From: Companilactobacillus allii
GTDB lineage: Bacteria; Bacillota; Bacilli; Lactobacillales; Lactobacillaceae
Assembly: GCF_001971585.1 (NCBI RefSeq)
Contig: NZ_CP019323.1
Location: 1,602,053-1,666,052, forward strand
Direction of reading: 5' to 3'
Length of the DNA: 64,000 nt
In this document: piece after piece, positions 24,552 through 31,903 of the stretch
Layout of the letters: each line of letters opens with the position of its first letter
Numbering within the stretch: position 1 is the stretch's first letter
Position numbers and translations under genes: made by a program
The notes under the pieces: model-generated
Database searches by the model: none
The model's input: only the letters and a program-made list of their open reading frames with translations
What the model was told of the DNA's origin: nothing

Positions 24552-24962
24552 ATGAGAATTTTAAAAGGTTACAGCAAAGAAGTACGAAAAGAGCTTAAAA
24601 ATATTAAAGGATATACTTATCCACTTGCACTTTTAACAGATGAGGATTTTGAAGATACTTGTCCAAACTTAAACTATCTAATTAGAAATATTGATGTTGA
24701 AAATGATGATAAACAAACGTTGCAAGACATTGCCGATTATATTAATGACAAAGCAGACTTTGATGAGCAATTATATTATGTGAGATTTGCTAGTGATCCT
24801 GATTTTTCATATTTGAATCGTGGCATAAAAGATGATCATTTATTTATTAGTAATAAAGGCAATTGGAGTGGGTATCAAACAAAATTCACAATGGATGAAA
24901 TTGAAGATCTTGGTGATAAATATGTACCATTTGCTATTCCAGTTAGTGAGGTAAATGAATAA
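24552..24962 (+). CDS. DUF1642-like phage protein, paralogue B
   Basis: 136 residues. The C-terminal half has the DUF1642-like pattern LYYVRFA, FSYLNRG, HLFISN, YQTKFTMDEIEDLG and VPFAIPVSEV. The next gene shares that order of motifs. ATG 24552 follows TTGGAGG; its stop overlaps the next start by one base. Function unknown in the family. Confidence 0.65.
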   Translation: MRILKGYSKEVRKELKNIKGYTYPLALLTDEDFEDTCPNLNYLIRNIDVENDDKQTLQDIADYINDKADFDEQLYYVRFASDPDFSYLNRGIKDDHLFISNKGNWSGYQTKFTMDEIEDLGDKYVPFAIPVSEVNE

Positions 24963-25378
24963 TGACAGAAGAAAAAAGAATTATTAATTGGAATGCTGGC
25001 ATGCAAAATGACTTTCATTATTTAGCAACCGACTCTGAAAATGGCGCATGTCTACTTTATAATTTCATGAGCGTTGACGACGAAGATTATCCTTCATTAG
25101 GAGATTACTTCAATCCATTGAGCGATGAAAATAAAACGCAATTCGCTCAAGATTTAATTGACCTTTACACTGGTAAGGCTAAATTCTCAGATAAAAAATA
25201 TTATGTTCATTTGATTGAAGGCGATGAATACTCTTATCTAAATATCAACTCGGAAGGGGGAGCAGAGTTAGGTACTAAATTTGGATTTGGTCATTGGAAA
25301 ACTAAGTTCACAATTGACGAAGTTGCTGCTATGAATCCACAACTTGTACTATTTATGGAAGAGGTAGAGGACTATTAA
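24962..25378 (+). CDS. DUF1642-like phage protein, paralogue C
   Basis: 138 residues with KYYVHLI, YSYLNIN, WKTKFTIDEVAAMNPQLVLF and MEEVEDY, matching the C-terminal pattern of paralogue B. The N-terminal half differs, as is normal for this variable family. It is coupled to paralogue B by a one-base stop/start overlap. Function unknown. Confidence 0.65.
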   Translation: MTEEKRIINWNAGMQNDFHYLATDSENGACLLYNFMSVDDEDYPSLGDYFNPLSDENKTQFAQDLIDLYTGKAKFSDKKYYVHLIEGDEYSYLNINSEGGAELGTKFGFGHWKTKFTIDEVAAMNPQLVLFMEEVEDY

Positions 25379-25380
25379 TT

Positions 25381-25581
25381 ATGACGGATGATAATTTAGC
25401 AGTCTATCAAATGCGAGAAAATAGATATAAGAATAAAGAAATAGCAGCTGCTATGCATAAAGAGCTTTTTTATATAGAAGACATAATATGTCAAAATAAC
25501 AGGATCGGTAAAAAATTATATAGAGAAGACGATGAATGGCAGCGATCGAATGCCAAAAGGAATAAGCACGGGTTCAAATAG
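25381..25581 (+). CDS. Small HTH-like phage protein (66 aa)
   Basis: 66 basic residues. NKEIAAAMHKELFYIEDII looks like a helix-turn-helix of the kind found in small phage and sigma-like proteins, and the tail is Arg/Lys-rich (DEWQRSNAKRNKHGFK). It starts two bases after the previous stop. DNA binding is a guess from the pattern. Confidence 0.6.
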   Translation: MTDDNLAVYQMRENRYKNKEIAAAMHKELFYIEDIICQNNRIGKKLYREDDEWQRSNAKRNKHGFK

Positions 25582-25585
25582 ATTA

Positions 25586-25650
25586 AATAAAAAAAGCCAC
25601 TCACAAAGTGAGTAGCTAATTAATTGGTTCAAGCAAATCAATTATATCAC
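25586..25650 (+). promoter_or_regulatory. Hairpin plus AATCAATTATATCAC box before the late regulator
   Basis: A run of A then GC-CACTCAC-AAA-GTGAGT-GC makes a short hairpin (about 25595-25614), followed by AATCAATTATATCAC just before the ribosome site of arpU. The same pairing of hairpin and box occurs at 17048-17115, and the box alone near 16525-16538. Confidence 0.5.
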
Positions 25651-25669
25651 AATGTGGAGGGCTATATTA

Positions 25670-26089
25670 ATGGGGTTATTTCCAGAATTAAATGAAGATC
25701 AAACAATTAAAAACGTTAAATACTATTTTGAACACGAGTTTCCTAGATTAAAAGCACGTGCACATATGGATATAACGTCTATACAGTCCCCTAGTTTTGA
25801 AAATGTTGGGAGTGCTGGAAATACTATTAATACTCAAGAAAATAAAGTTATGGATCAATTGAGAGCACAGGAATTGGTTGTTGCTACTTATAAGACAATT
25901 AAGAATTGCCCCGACGATTATAGATACAAAACTATTCTTAAATATCGCTATTTATATGGCCAAAGTAATATCGATACCATGGAGGTGGCAGGATATGCTT
26001 CAACAAGATATAATGAGTGCAAAAATAATGCATGTTTATATTTTGCCGAAGCGTTTGCAGATTATTATACTATGCAAGTTTTCATTTAA
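25670..26089 (+). CDS. ArpU family late transcription regulator
   Basis: 139 residues from ATG 25670, preceded by GGAGG. The C-terminal sigma-region-4-like part (CPDDYRYKTILKYRYLYGQS, then YASTRYNECKNNACLYFAEA) is typical of ArpU/RinA-type phage proteins, which turn on late packaging and lysis genes. It is the last gene of the early block and stands before the non-coding RNA region and terminase, where such regulators belong. The longer frame from 25652 covers the ribosome site. Confidence 0.88.
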   Translation: MGLFPELNEDQTIKNVKYYFEHEFPRLKARAHMDITSIQSPSFENVGSAGNTINTQENKVMDQLRAQELVVATYKTIKNCPDDYRYKTILKYRYLYGQSNIDTMEVAGYASTRYNECKNNACLYFAEAFADYYTMQVFI

Positions 26090-26267
26090 AAAAAGCGGTC
26101 AAACAGCGGTGTAACAGCGTTCATCGACCGGAAAGCAATTGATGTATATTAGTAGCATAGATGATTGGCAGAAATACTAATTGTCACCCTCATTACTATG
26201 TTAAATTGCGTATTGGCATTCGCATTTAACCGACATTGTAGGAGAGTGTGGAAACTCTCTTACTTCT
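26090..26267 (+). other. Non-coding stretch before the tRNA-like cluster
   Basis: An 83-codon frame from 26165 crosses this stretch but has no good ribosome site, changes character midway and runs into tRNA-like structures, so it is not called. Visible structures are ATTAGTA/TACTAAT around 26148-26181 and a perfect hairpin GAGAGT/ACTCTC (26242-26259). The likely late promoter acted on by ArpU should lie between here and 26899; I cannot point to it. Confidence 0.4.
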
Positions 26268-26355
26268 GTGAGAATGTGTTGGACAAATCAATAGAGACCA
26301 AGCAATATAATATAAACGCTCTGATTGATTTCGGGTTCAATTCCCGATTCTTACA
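26268..26355 (+). ncRNA. tRNA-like structure A
   Basis: GTGAGAA (26268-26274) pairs fully with TTCTTAC (26348-26354) as an acceptor stem, with A at the discriminator place. A canonical T-arm TCGGG-TTCAATT-CCCGA (26331-26347) directly precedes the 3' acceptor strand. The D side is short (TGT-TGG-ACA), and in place of an anticodon arm there is a long stem (AATCAAT/ATTGATT and AGAG/CTCT, 26286-26330) with a 22-nt loop. It is not a standard tRNA. It could be a decayed tRNA or a tRNA mimic. Confidence 0.45.
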
Positions 26356-26442
26356 TTGTGAGTGTCAGCTCACACTATTGTATTTTAATTTTAATTCCTC
26401 CTTTATTTTATTTTGATGACTGGCTGTTGATCCAGTCATTAT

Positions 26443-26515
26443 AGTTTGATAGCTCAATAGGTTAGAGCAACCAACTTATAATTGGTAGATATAGGTTCAA
26501 GTCCTAATCAAACCA
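26443..26515 (+). tRNA. tRNA-Ile(TAT), phage-encoded
   Basis: All four arms fold: acceptor AGTTTGA/TCAAACC (A1-C72 mismatch, six good pairs), U8-A9, D-arm GCTC/GAGC with GG in the loop, anticodon arm ACCAA-CTTATAA-TTGGT with anticodon TAT, and T-arm ATAGG-TTCAAGT-CCTAA (four pairs). TAT reads AUA, a codon that most bacteria read with lysidine-modified CAT tRNA. CCA is not encoded. The end mismatches leave it open whether it is charged. Confidence 0.7.
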
Positions 26516-26545
26516 TTGGCCGGCGGAAAAACGGTCATAAAATAT

Positions 26546-26572
26546 AAAGGAAAACCTCAACTTTCCTTTTTG
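26546..26572 (+). terminator. Terminator-like hairpin between tRNA elements
   Basis: AAAGGAAA (26546-26553) and TTTCCTTT (26562-26569) then T. It may end the tRNA-Ile transcript. Confidence 0.5.
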
Positions 26573-26585
26573 TAAATAACAACAG

Positions 26586-26654
26586 TAGCTAGTGGTGCAA
26601 AGGGTAACGCTAAATTTTGATGATGGTGCATGGTTCGATTCCATACCTGGCTAT
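26586..26654 (+). ncRNA. tRNA-like structure B (Gln-like remnant)
   Basis: Acceptor strands TAGCTAG (26586-26592) and CTGGCTA (26647-26653) pair with one wobble. A T-arm ATGG-TTCGATT-CCAT is clear. TTTTGAT would be an anticodon loop with TTG (Gln), but its stem keeps only about three of five pairs, the D-arm is poor, and the variable loop is two bases. Probably a decaying or unusual tRNA. Confidence 0.4.
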
Positions 26655-26657
26655 ATA

Positions 26658-26740
26658 TTAGCCGTGAAGCTTATATTAACTATTCGTACGTTAGTTGACA
26701 TTGCGATAATGTGAAGCAGACGTGTAACTCACAAGGCTAA
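26658..26740 (+). ncRNA. Three-way structured RNA element
   Basis: TTAGCC-GTGA (26658-26667) pairs with TCAC-AA-GGCTAA (26729-26740): ten pairs with a two-base bulge. Inside are AACTA/TAGTT and ACATT/AATGT hairpins. It lies between two tRNA-like elements and resembles a tRNA-sized junction without a T-arm. No family is recognised. Confidence 0.4.
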
Positions 26741-26744
26741 TTGT

Positions 26745-26818
26745 AGTGTGGTAGCTTCTTAATTGAAGCGCTCTTTAAGTAGAGGGATAAACCGTGGGTT
26801 CGAATCCCACTCACACTA
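26745..26818 (+). ncRNA. tRNA-like structure C (Leu-like, shortened arms)
   Basis: Acceptor AGTGTGG/TCACACT (one wobble), discriminator A, a perfect T-arm GTGGG-TTCGAAT-CCCAC directly before the 3' strand, U8-A9, and D-stem GCTT/AAGC. The anticodon arm is only CTCT-TTAAGT-AGAG, four pairs and a six-base loop holding TAA (Leu), and the D-loop lacks GG. The variable region GGATAAACC is nine bases. It may be a processed tRNA with odd geometry or a mimic. Confidence 0.5.
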
Positions 26819-26851
26819 TATTAAAACTGAACGCGTACTTAGTACGCTACT

Positions 26852-26884
26852 AGCTGATAGGTTAATTCCTATCGGCTTTTTATT
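26852..26884 (+). terminator. Terminator after the tRNA-like cluster
   Basis: AGCTGATAGG and CCTATCGGCT form a ten-base stem with one mismatch, then TTTTTATTTT. A second perfect hairpin GCGTAC/GTACGC (26832-26846) precedes it. Confidence 0.8.
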
Positions 26885-26898
26885 TTGGAGGAAACAAT

Positions 26899-27108
26899 AT
26901 GTTAAAGATTAAATATTATTATTTTGAAAAAGGTTCATTGGTTTCAAACGATGCTTACATTAACCCTAATCTTATTTCGTCAATTACTAAAGGATATAAA
27001 AAGTATAGGAAACTTTATTACGTGAATATTGATGGACATACTTATTCAGTTAAAGAAAAGAGTTTAAATAAAATTTCAGATTATTTAGGCTATAAGTTTA
27101 AGTTGTAA
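26899..27108 (+). CDS. Hypothetical phage protein (69 aa)
   Basis: 69 residues, Lys/Tyr-rich with alternating strands (MLKIKYYYFEKGSLVSN, KLYYVNIDGHTYSVKEKS), likely a small beta barrel. ATG 26899 follows TTGGAGG just after the cluster terminator. It opens a short group before the packaging genes. No function recognised. Confidence 0.65.
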   Translation: MLKIKYYYFEKGSLVSNDAYINPNLISSITKGYKKYRKLYYVNIDGHTYSVKEKSLNKISDYLGYKFKL

Positions 27109-27122
27109 TCGGAGGCATAAAT

Positions 27123-27500
27123 ATGAAAGTAATCATACATCCTAATGAAGCACCAATTATATATGACGACTTAGGTAAACGTATTGAGGGAATATATAAC
27201 TTTGATTATCATTACGTGACTGAGGGTGCTAACTCTAACCCTTCTGGTACTAATACTATGAGTCTTTATTACTGGTCCGATGATGATATTAACTACCAAA
27301 GCATGTTACATCAAGGCTGGGATAAATATAACAGTAAAGAATATGTGACTACACCAAAGGTTAAACCACAAGGAATACTTCATTATGTTCCCAACAATTT
27401 TAATGCGTATCTTACTAAAGGAGACTTTGAGGTGCTTGAGAAGATAAAACATGATCGTTCTATTACCAGAGAAAACAGTATTCATAATGACCTTCGTTAG
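27123..27500 (+). CDS. Hypothetical phage protein (125 aa)
   Basis: 125 residues with no membrane segment; Tyr/Asn-rich middle (YDDLGKRIEGIYNFDYHY, SDDDINYQSMLHQGWDKYNS) and a charged helical end. ATG 27123 has GGAGGC upstream. Its 3' end overlaps the HNH gene by 14 bases, so it is transcribed with the packaging genes. Function unknown. Confidence 0.65.
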   Translation: MKVIIHPNEAPIIYDDLGKRIEGIYNFDYHYVTEGANSNPSGTNTMSLYYWSDDDINYQSMLHQGWDKYNSKEYVTTPKVKPQGILHYVPNNFNAYLTKGDFEVLEKIKHDRSITRENSIHNDLR

Positions 27501-27999
27501 AAGATGTAAGCATAGTGGCTGTCATAACTTAGTGAGTGGTAACAGTCCATTCTGTAATGAACACGCAGCAGACCTATCAGCATATGAAGAGCGCATAGCG
27601 AAGCAACGCTCACACATTAAGAGACATCAGCAAGAGTACAATGCTACTGCTCGTGTTGCTAATGGTGAACGCAAGAAGCGTGACAGCTTCTATCACTCAA
27701 GAGAATGGAAGCACATCCGATTGTCTGTACTTGAGCGTGACAACTACGTTTGTCAATACTGTTATCGCTTTGGAATCGTGAGACCAGCTAATACAGTTGA
27801 CCATATCGTACCAGGTCAAGTAGCGCCGGAGCTTATCCGAGACACTTCTAACTTAGCTACAATCTGCCGTGGATGTCACAGTCGTAAGACAGATTGGGAA
27901 CACAAGTTTTATCACACAGGATATAAAAACAATAATCAAAAAATACAAAAAGATATTTTATTAAAAGATATTTCAGAATTACCGAACTTTTCAAAATAG
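27487..27999 (+). CDS. HNH endonuclease (packaging-associated)
   Basis: 170 residues. An N-terminal zinc-finger-like Cys/His cluster (RCKHSGCHNLVSGNSPFC) precedes the HNH core (LERDNYVCQYCYRFGIV, TVDHIVPGQVAPELIRD, LATICRGCHSRKTD). HNH proteins encoded directly before terminase help cos cleavage in several Gram-positive phages such as phi Sa2/HK97-like systems. ATG 27487 matches family starts better than the frame opening at 27451; the ribosome site is weak. TerS follows after 96 bases. Confidence 0.92.
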   Translation: MTFVRRCKHSGCHNLVSGNSPFCNEHAADLSAYEERIAKQRSHIKRHQQEYNATARVANGERKKRDSFYHSREWKHIRLSVLERDNYVCQYCYRFGIVRPANTVDHIVPGQVAPELIRDTSNLATICRGCHSRKTDWEHKFYHTGYKNNNQKIQKDILLKDISELPNFSK

Positions 28000-28095
28000 A
28001 CCCCCGCCTAGTGTCTCTAGGGAGACAGCTCGCATAGTGGGCATGAGCTTTAAAAAAAGTCCGAAAATTAAACTTTTAACGTAGGAGGTGAGAAG
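28000..28095. other. Probable cos region
   Basis: A 96-base non-coding gap between HNH and TerS starts with ACCCCCGCC, then two small dyads (TGTCTC/GAGACA and AGCTC/GAGCT). HNH-TerS-TerL phages usually package from cos sites with 3' overhangs in this gap. The exact nick points cannot be read from a prophage. Confidence 0.4.
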
Positions 28096-28587
28096 TTGAA
28101 CCCAAGAAACGCAGGTAGAAAGCCTAATTTAGCTGTTGTAGACCCACGACATCCAGAACAAAAGGCACGTCAAACTGCCGTCAAACAAGCTAGAAAAGGG
28201 CTTAAAAAGCTACCTAAGCGAGCACCAAGTTATCTAATGCCAGAAGCTAAGAAATTGTGGAAGACATTAGTGCCAAAACTAGAATCAGTCGGATTAGTTA
28301 GTGTTCTAGATCAAACTAATCTCGAATTATTCTGCACACAGTATGCTATGTACTTAGATGCAGTCAATAGTATTTCAGAACATGGTCAAGTTTACATGGA
28401 TGAGAATGGAAATCTTAAAAAGAACCCAGCCGTTGGTATTGTTGACAATTGTTCGAAGGCTTTAAGAAGTTTAGGTATGACTTTGGGAATTGATTTTAAC
28501 TCTTACTCTCAACGTATAGGAGTTAACGGAAATGATTCTAACAGCATTGACATTCAAAAAGAATTAAAGAAGTTTGGGGGTCAGTAG
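28096..28587 (+). CDS. terS: Terminase small subunit (P27 family)
   Basis: 163 residues. A basic N-terminus (RKPNLAVVDPRHPEQK, KQARKGLKKLPKRAPSYL) is followed by the P27-type helical core (EAKKLWKTLVPKLESVG, DQTNLELFCTQYAMYLD) and SKALRSLGMTLGIDF. It recognises phage DNA ends and passes them to TerL. TTG 28096 has a strong TAGGAGGTGAG site. It abuts TerL. Confidence 0.92.
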   Translation: MNPRNAGRKPNLAVVDPRHPEQKARQTAVKQARKGLKKLPKRAPSYLMPEAKKLWKTLVPKLESVGLVSVLDQTNLELFCTQYAMYLDAVNSISEHGQVYMDENGNLKKNPAVGIVDNCSKALRSLGMTLGIDFNSYSQRIGVNGNDSNSIDIQKELKKFGGQ

Positions 28588-30462
28588 ATGGACTTATCAA
28601 AAATAAAGCGCAGTCAACGGCCACTTGAACTTCTGAAAGAATATCAATCGAGAGATTTCAGTGATATTAAAGCAAAGTATAAAGACGAAGGTACAAAATA
28701 TGCTTTTAAAGTCCTAGATTTGGAAGTTATTTCTGGTTACAATATGAAACTTGCAGCATATAGACAATTGCGAGACCTTCAATGCGTTGAAGATTCAACT
28801 TATAGCTATCCTTATTACTATGACGTTGAGAAGTGTCAACAAGTTTTAAACTTTGCGGACATTTGTCCCAACGTTGATACAGGGGAACCAGTTCCTTTAA
28901 TGGACTGGCAAAACTTTATACTTTGCTTAATGTTCGGTTGGCGAGAAATCAAAACAGGAAATAAACGTTATGGTTCGGTTATTATTTCTGTTGCTCGTGG
29001 ACAAGGGAAAACTTATTTAATGTCTATCATTGCTTGCTATTCGTATTTAATTGAAACTATGGGACTGGATAATCAGGATCTCATGGTTACTTCAAACATT
29101 ACTGATCAGGCAAGAAAGATCTATGGCTATATTTCAACGATGATGAATAAAATCATTGATAAGAATGTCGTATTTAATGAATTAAAGAAACAAACTGATT
29201 TAGATGTTCAATACAATAAAGTGATCCAGCGCAAAACTAACAATAGGTTATTACAACTATCAGCGGAGAGTGGTAAGTTTGATTCTTACCACTTTTTGTT
29301 TGCTGTCTATGACGAAGCTGGAGAAACTAATCACTCTGTTGTTACTAGTAAAATTACATCCGGTCAAGTTAAAGTTCCTAATTCGCAGTTCACTCAAATT
29401 TCTACTGCTTATCCCGATTCTACAGTTCCTTTTAAACAAGAGGAAGATTCTATTATTAAGATTATGGAACGTGACGATCATGAAGAAGGCGACCGTAAGT
29501 TAGTTTTAATTTGGGCGCAAGATAGTGAAGATGAAATGAACGATCCTGAAACTTGGGCTAAAAGTAATCCTTTACTATTACTACCAAGCGAGCATGATAA
29601 TTTAATGTCAGGTTTGAAACAGGAACTTGATGATAAGCGCTTGTCGGGTGAGGAGTTTAGATTTGCTAATAAGAATTTAAATCTATGGTTAGACTACAAA
29701 ACTAATTCATATATTGATTTAGACGACTGGGAAGCTACTACTTCTACTACTGATTTTGATATTAAAGGTAAGGACGTATACATCGGCTTTGATGCCAGTC
29801 TTACATCCGATAACACTTCATTAACGTTCATCTTTCCTTATAAAGAGAACGGCATGGAACGGTATCATATCATGCAACATTCATTTATTCCGTGGAAGTT
29901 AATGGGTTCCATTTCAGCGAAGGAAAAATCAGATGGTATTGAGTATCGTAAGTATGCCGAACTAGGCTATTGCACCATCACTAATAATGAACGTGGACTT
30001 ATTAATTTAGATCAAGTCTACACGTGGCTTATGACATTCGTAGAGAAAAATAAATTAAATGTATTGTTCTTTGGTTATGATGCTTTAAGAACCAACAATT
30101 TCACTCAAGCATTAAACGACAAGACAGACTGGAACATTATGCCTATTAAACAAACATCATATGTTTTAACTGAATCAATTAAATACATTCAGGATAGTTT
30201 CTTTCATAGAAATATTTCACATGAAGATGATGAAATTATGAAAAAAGCGTTAATGAATGCTGATGTTGGTGAGAATAGAGCAGGTATGGAGATTGGAAAG
30301 TCCAAGCAGTCATTAAAGATTGATGTGGTTGATGCTTTGATTGATGGAATGTATCAAGCAATGTATTACTTCAATGACATGCGAAATCGTGACGACCCGC
30401 TCTCTAGATATTCTGATGATGATATTAAAAAATATTTGAATTCAGGTAAATTTAGTTTTTAA
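28588..30462 (+). CDS. terL: Terminase large subunit
   Basis: 624 residues. The packaging ATPase has Walker A VARGQGKTYLMS (about 134) and Walker B-like FAVYDEAGET (about 240); the C-terminal nuclease has a metal Asp in YIGFDASLTSDNT (about 400) and IDVVDALIDGMYQAMYY near the end. It drives DNA into the procapsid and cuts at the end of a genome length. Length and order fit HK97-type siphophages. Confidence 0.96.
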   Translation: MDLSKIKRSQRPLELLKEYQSRDFSDIKAKYKDEGTKYAFKVLDLEVISGYNMKLAAYRQLRDLQCVEDSTYSYPYYYDVEKCQQVLNFADICPNVDTGEPVPLMDWQNFILCLMFGWREIKTGNKRYGSVIISVARGQGKTYLMSIIACYSYLIETMGLDNQDLMVTSNITDQARKIYGYISTMMNKIIDKNVVFNELKKQTDLDVQYNKVIQRKTNNRLLQLSAESGKFDSYHFLFAVYDEAGETNHSVVTSKITSGQVKVPNSQFTQISTAYPDSTVPFKQEEDSIIKIMERDDHEEGDRKLVLIWAQDSEDEMNDPETWAKSNPLLLLPSEHDNLMSGLKQELDDKRLSGEEFRFANKNLNLWLDYKTNSYIDLDDWEATTSTTDFDIKGKDVYIGFDASLTSDNTSLTFIFPYKENGMERYHIMQHSFIPWKLMGSISAKEKSDGIEYRKYAELGYCTITNNERGLINLDQVYTWLMTFVEKNKLNVLFFGYDALRTNNFTQALNDKTDWNIMPIKQTSYVLTESIKYIQDSFFHRNISHEDDEIMKKALMNADVGENRAGMEIGKSKQSLKIDVVDALIDGMYQAMYYFNDMRNRDDPLSRYSDDDIKKYLNSGKFSF

Positions 30463-30474
30463 GAAGGGAGACCA

Positions 30475-30669
30475 ATGGTTAAAAATCTAATAGCAAGATT
30501 TAATATTTTTAAGCGCTGGCTTCTAATTAATTTAGATACAGTGCTTTTTTTATTGGCAATTTTAATTGTTGATATAAATACATACCACTTTGGAACGATG
30601 ATTGGTAACTATGTTTTGGGTGCCACTTTAATAATTGTTTCATTGATTTTGAATAAGCCTACTAAGTAA
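30475..30669 (+). CDS. DUF1056-like small membrane protein
   Basis: 64 residues with two hydrophobic helices (LDTVLFLLAILIVDINTYHF and GNYVLGATLIIVSLIL). A protein of this size between TerL and portal is common in lactobacilli phages and is usually named DUF1056. ATG 30475 follows AAGAAGGGAG. Its role in head formation is unknown. Confidence 0.75.
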   Translation: MVKNLIARFNIFKRWLLINLDTVLFLLAILIVDINTYHFGTMIGNYVLGATLIIVSLILNKPTK

Positions 30670-30697
30670 CCGCCTACTATAGAAAGGAGGTGAATAA

Positions 30698-31903
30698 ATG
30701 ATATTTAGATCATTAAGACCGTCTAAGGAACCTTATACAGCATTGGGCAGTGGATATACAGGATTAGGTTATTCAATTAAAGATAACAAGATTGTTTTTA
30801 ATTCTGATTTTGTATCTGCTAGGGATGCTTTAAAAAATTCCGATGTATTCGCAGTTGTAAATAAATTGGCAGAAGACATGGCTAGTGTACATTTTAAAAC
30901 TAATAATCAATACACAAATAAGATTTTAACTAATCCCAGTCAATTAACTAATAGTTTCTCTTTTTGGCGATCAATGTACGCTCAAATGTTGTTATCTGGT
31001 AACGCCTATGCATTAATCTGGGGCGATAAATCAGGTAGAAGTGATCACTTAGAATATTTGAAACCATCACAAGTTGACATTTATAAATCGGCAGATGGGA
31101 CTCAACTAACCTATAACATTAATTTTCCTGATACAGAAGAGCAAGACTTGAATTCAGTTCCTGCTAGTCAAATTATTCATTTAAAAAGTGTTTCGCTAGA
31201 TGGTGGTTTGATTGGTATTTCACCATTACGTGCTCTATCTAAAGAAATGCAACTTCAAGATGCTAATAAGGGTTTAGCGCTAGGTGCTATGAAAAATGGT
31301 CTTAACATAACTGGCCTTTTAAAAATCAACAAAGGCGGATTGCTTGAAGGCGAAACAAAAGACAGTGTTCGTAGAGCTTTCGAACAACAGGCGGAAAATG
31401 GACATATTGTTGTCCTTGACGACTTGGAGGATTATCAATCATTAGAAGTTAACCGTGATATTTCTAAGCTACTCTCTTCCACAGATTGGACCAGTGAACA
31501 GATAGCTAAGGTCTATGGAGTTCCCCAGGATTATTTAGGAAGTGAATCAGAACATTCAAATATTGAAATGGTAGCTATCCAATACGCTCAAACAATTGGT
31601 CGTTATATTCGTGGAGTTGTTTCAGAATTCAAGCAGAAATTAAATGGTGAGATTGACTACGATGTTAATGCCATTTCTGATATTGACGGGCAACAAGTTG
31701 AAAAACGTGTTAGAGGGCTTGTTACCGATAGGGTTATTGGTTATAAGACCGCTCAAAAGATTTTAATTCGTAGTAACTCTGATCTGTTGACTAAAGAGGA
31801 CATCGTTTCTGGTGATGTTCCGTTTCAATCGGGAGTATCTAAACTGAAAGGAGGTGATAATACAGATGACAAAGAAAACAATGGAACAAAGAGCAATCAA
31901 TGA
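30698..31903 (+). CDS. Portal protein (HK97 family)
   Basis: 401 residues. Family blocks: ALKNSDVFAVVNKLAEDMAS, FWRSMYAQMLLSGNAYALIW, SQIIHLKSVSLDGGLIGISP, and KVYGVPQDYLGSESEHSN. Twelve copies form the DNA channel at the head vertex. It starts after AAAGGAGGTG and its 3' end overlaps the protease gene by 38 bases. Confidence 0.95.
   Translation: MIFRSLRPSKEPYTALGSGYTGLGYSIKDNKIVFNSDFVSARDALKNSDVFAVVNKLAEDMASVHFKTNNQYTNKILTNPSQLTNSFSFWRSMYAQMLLSGNAYALIWGDKSGRSDHLEYLKPSQVDIYKSADGTQLTYNINFPDTEEQDLNSVPASQIIHLKSVSLDGGLIGISPLRALSKEMQLQDANKGLALGAMKNGLNITGLLKINKGGLLEGETKDSVRRAFEQQAENGHIVVLDDLEDYQSLEVNRDISKLLSSTDWTSEQIAKVYGVPQDYLGSESEHSNIEMVAIQYAQTIGRYIRGVVSEFKQKLNGEIDYDVNAISDIDGQQVEKRVRGLVTDRVIGYKTAQKILIRSNSDLLTKEDIVSGDVPFQSGVSKLKGGDNTDDKENNGTKSNQ

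Noticed and set aside
26165-26416. 83-codon open frame on the plus strand
   Set aside because: It has no proper ribosome site, its composition changes midway, and it runs over a well formed tRNA-like structure.
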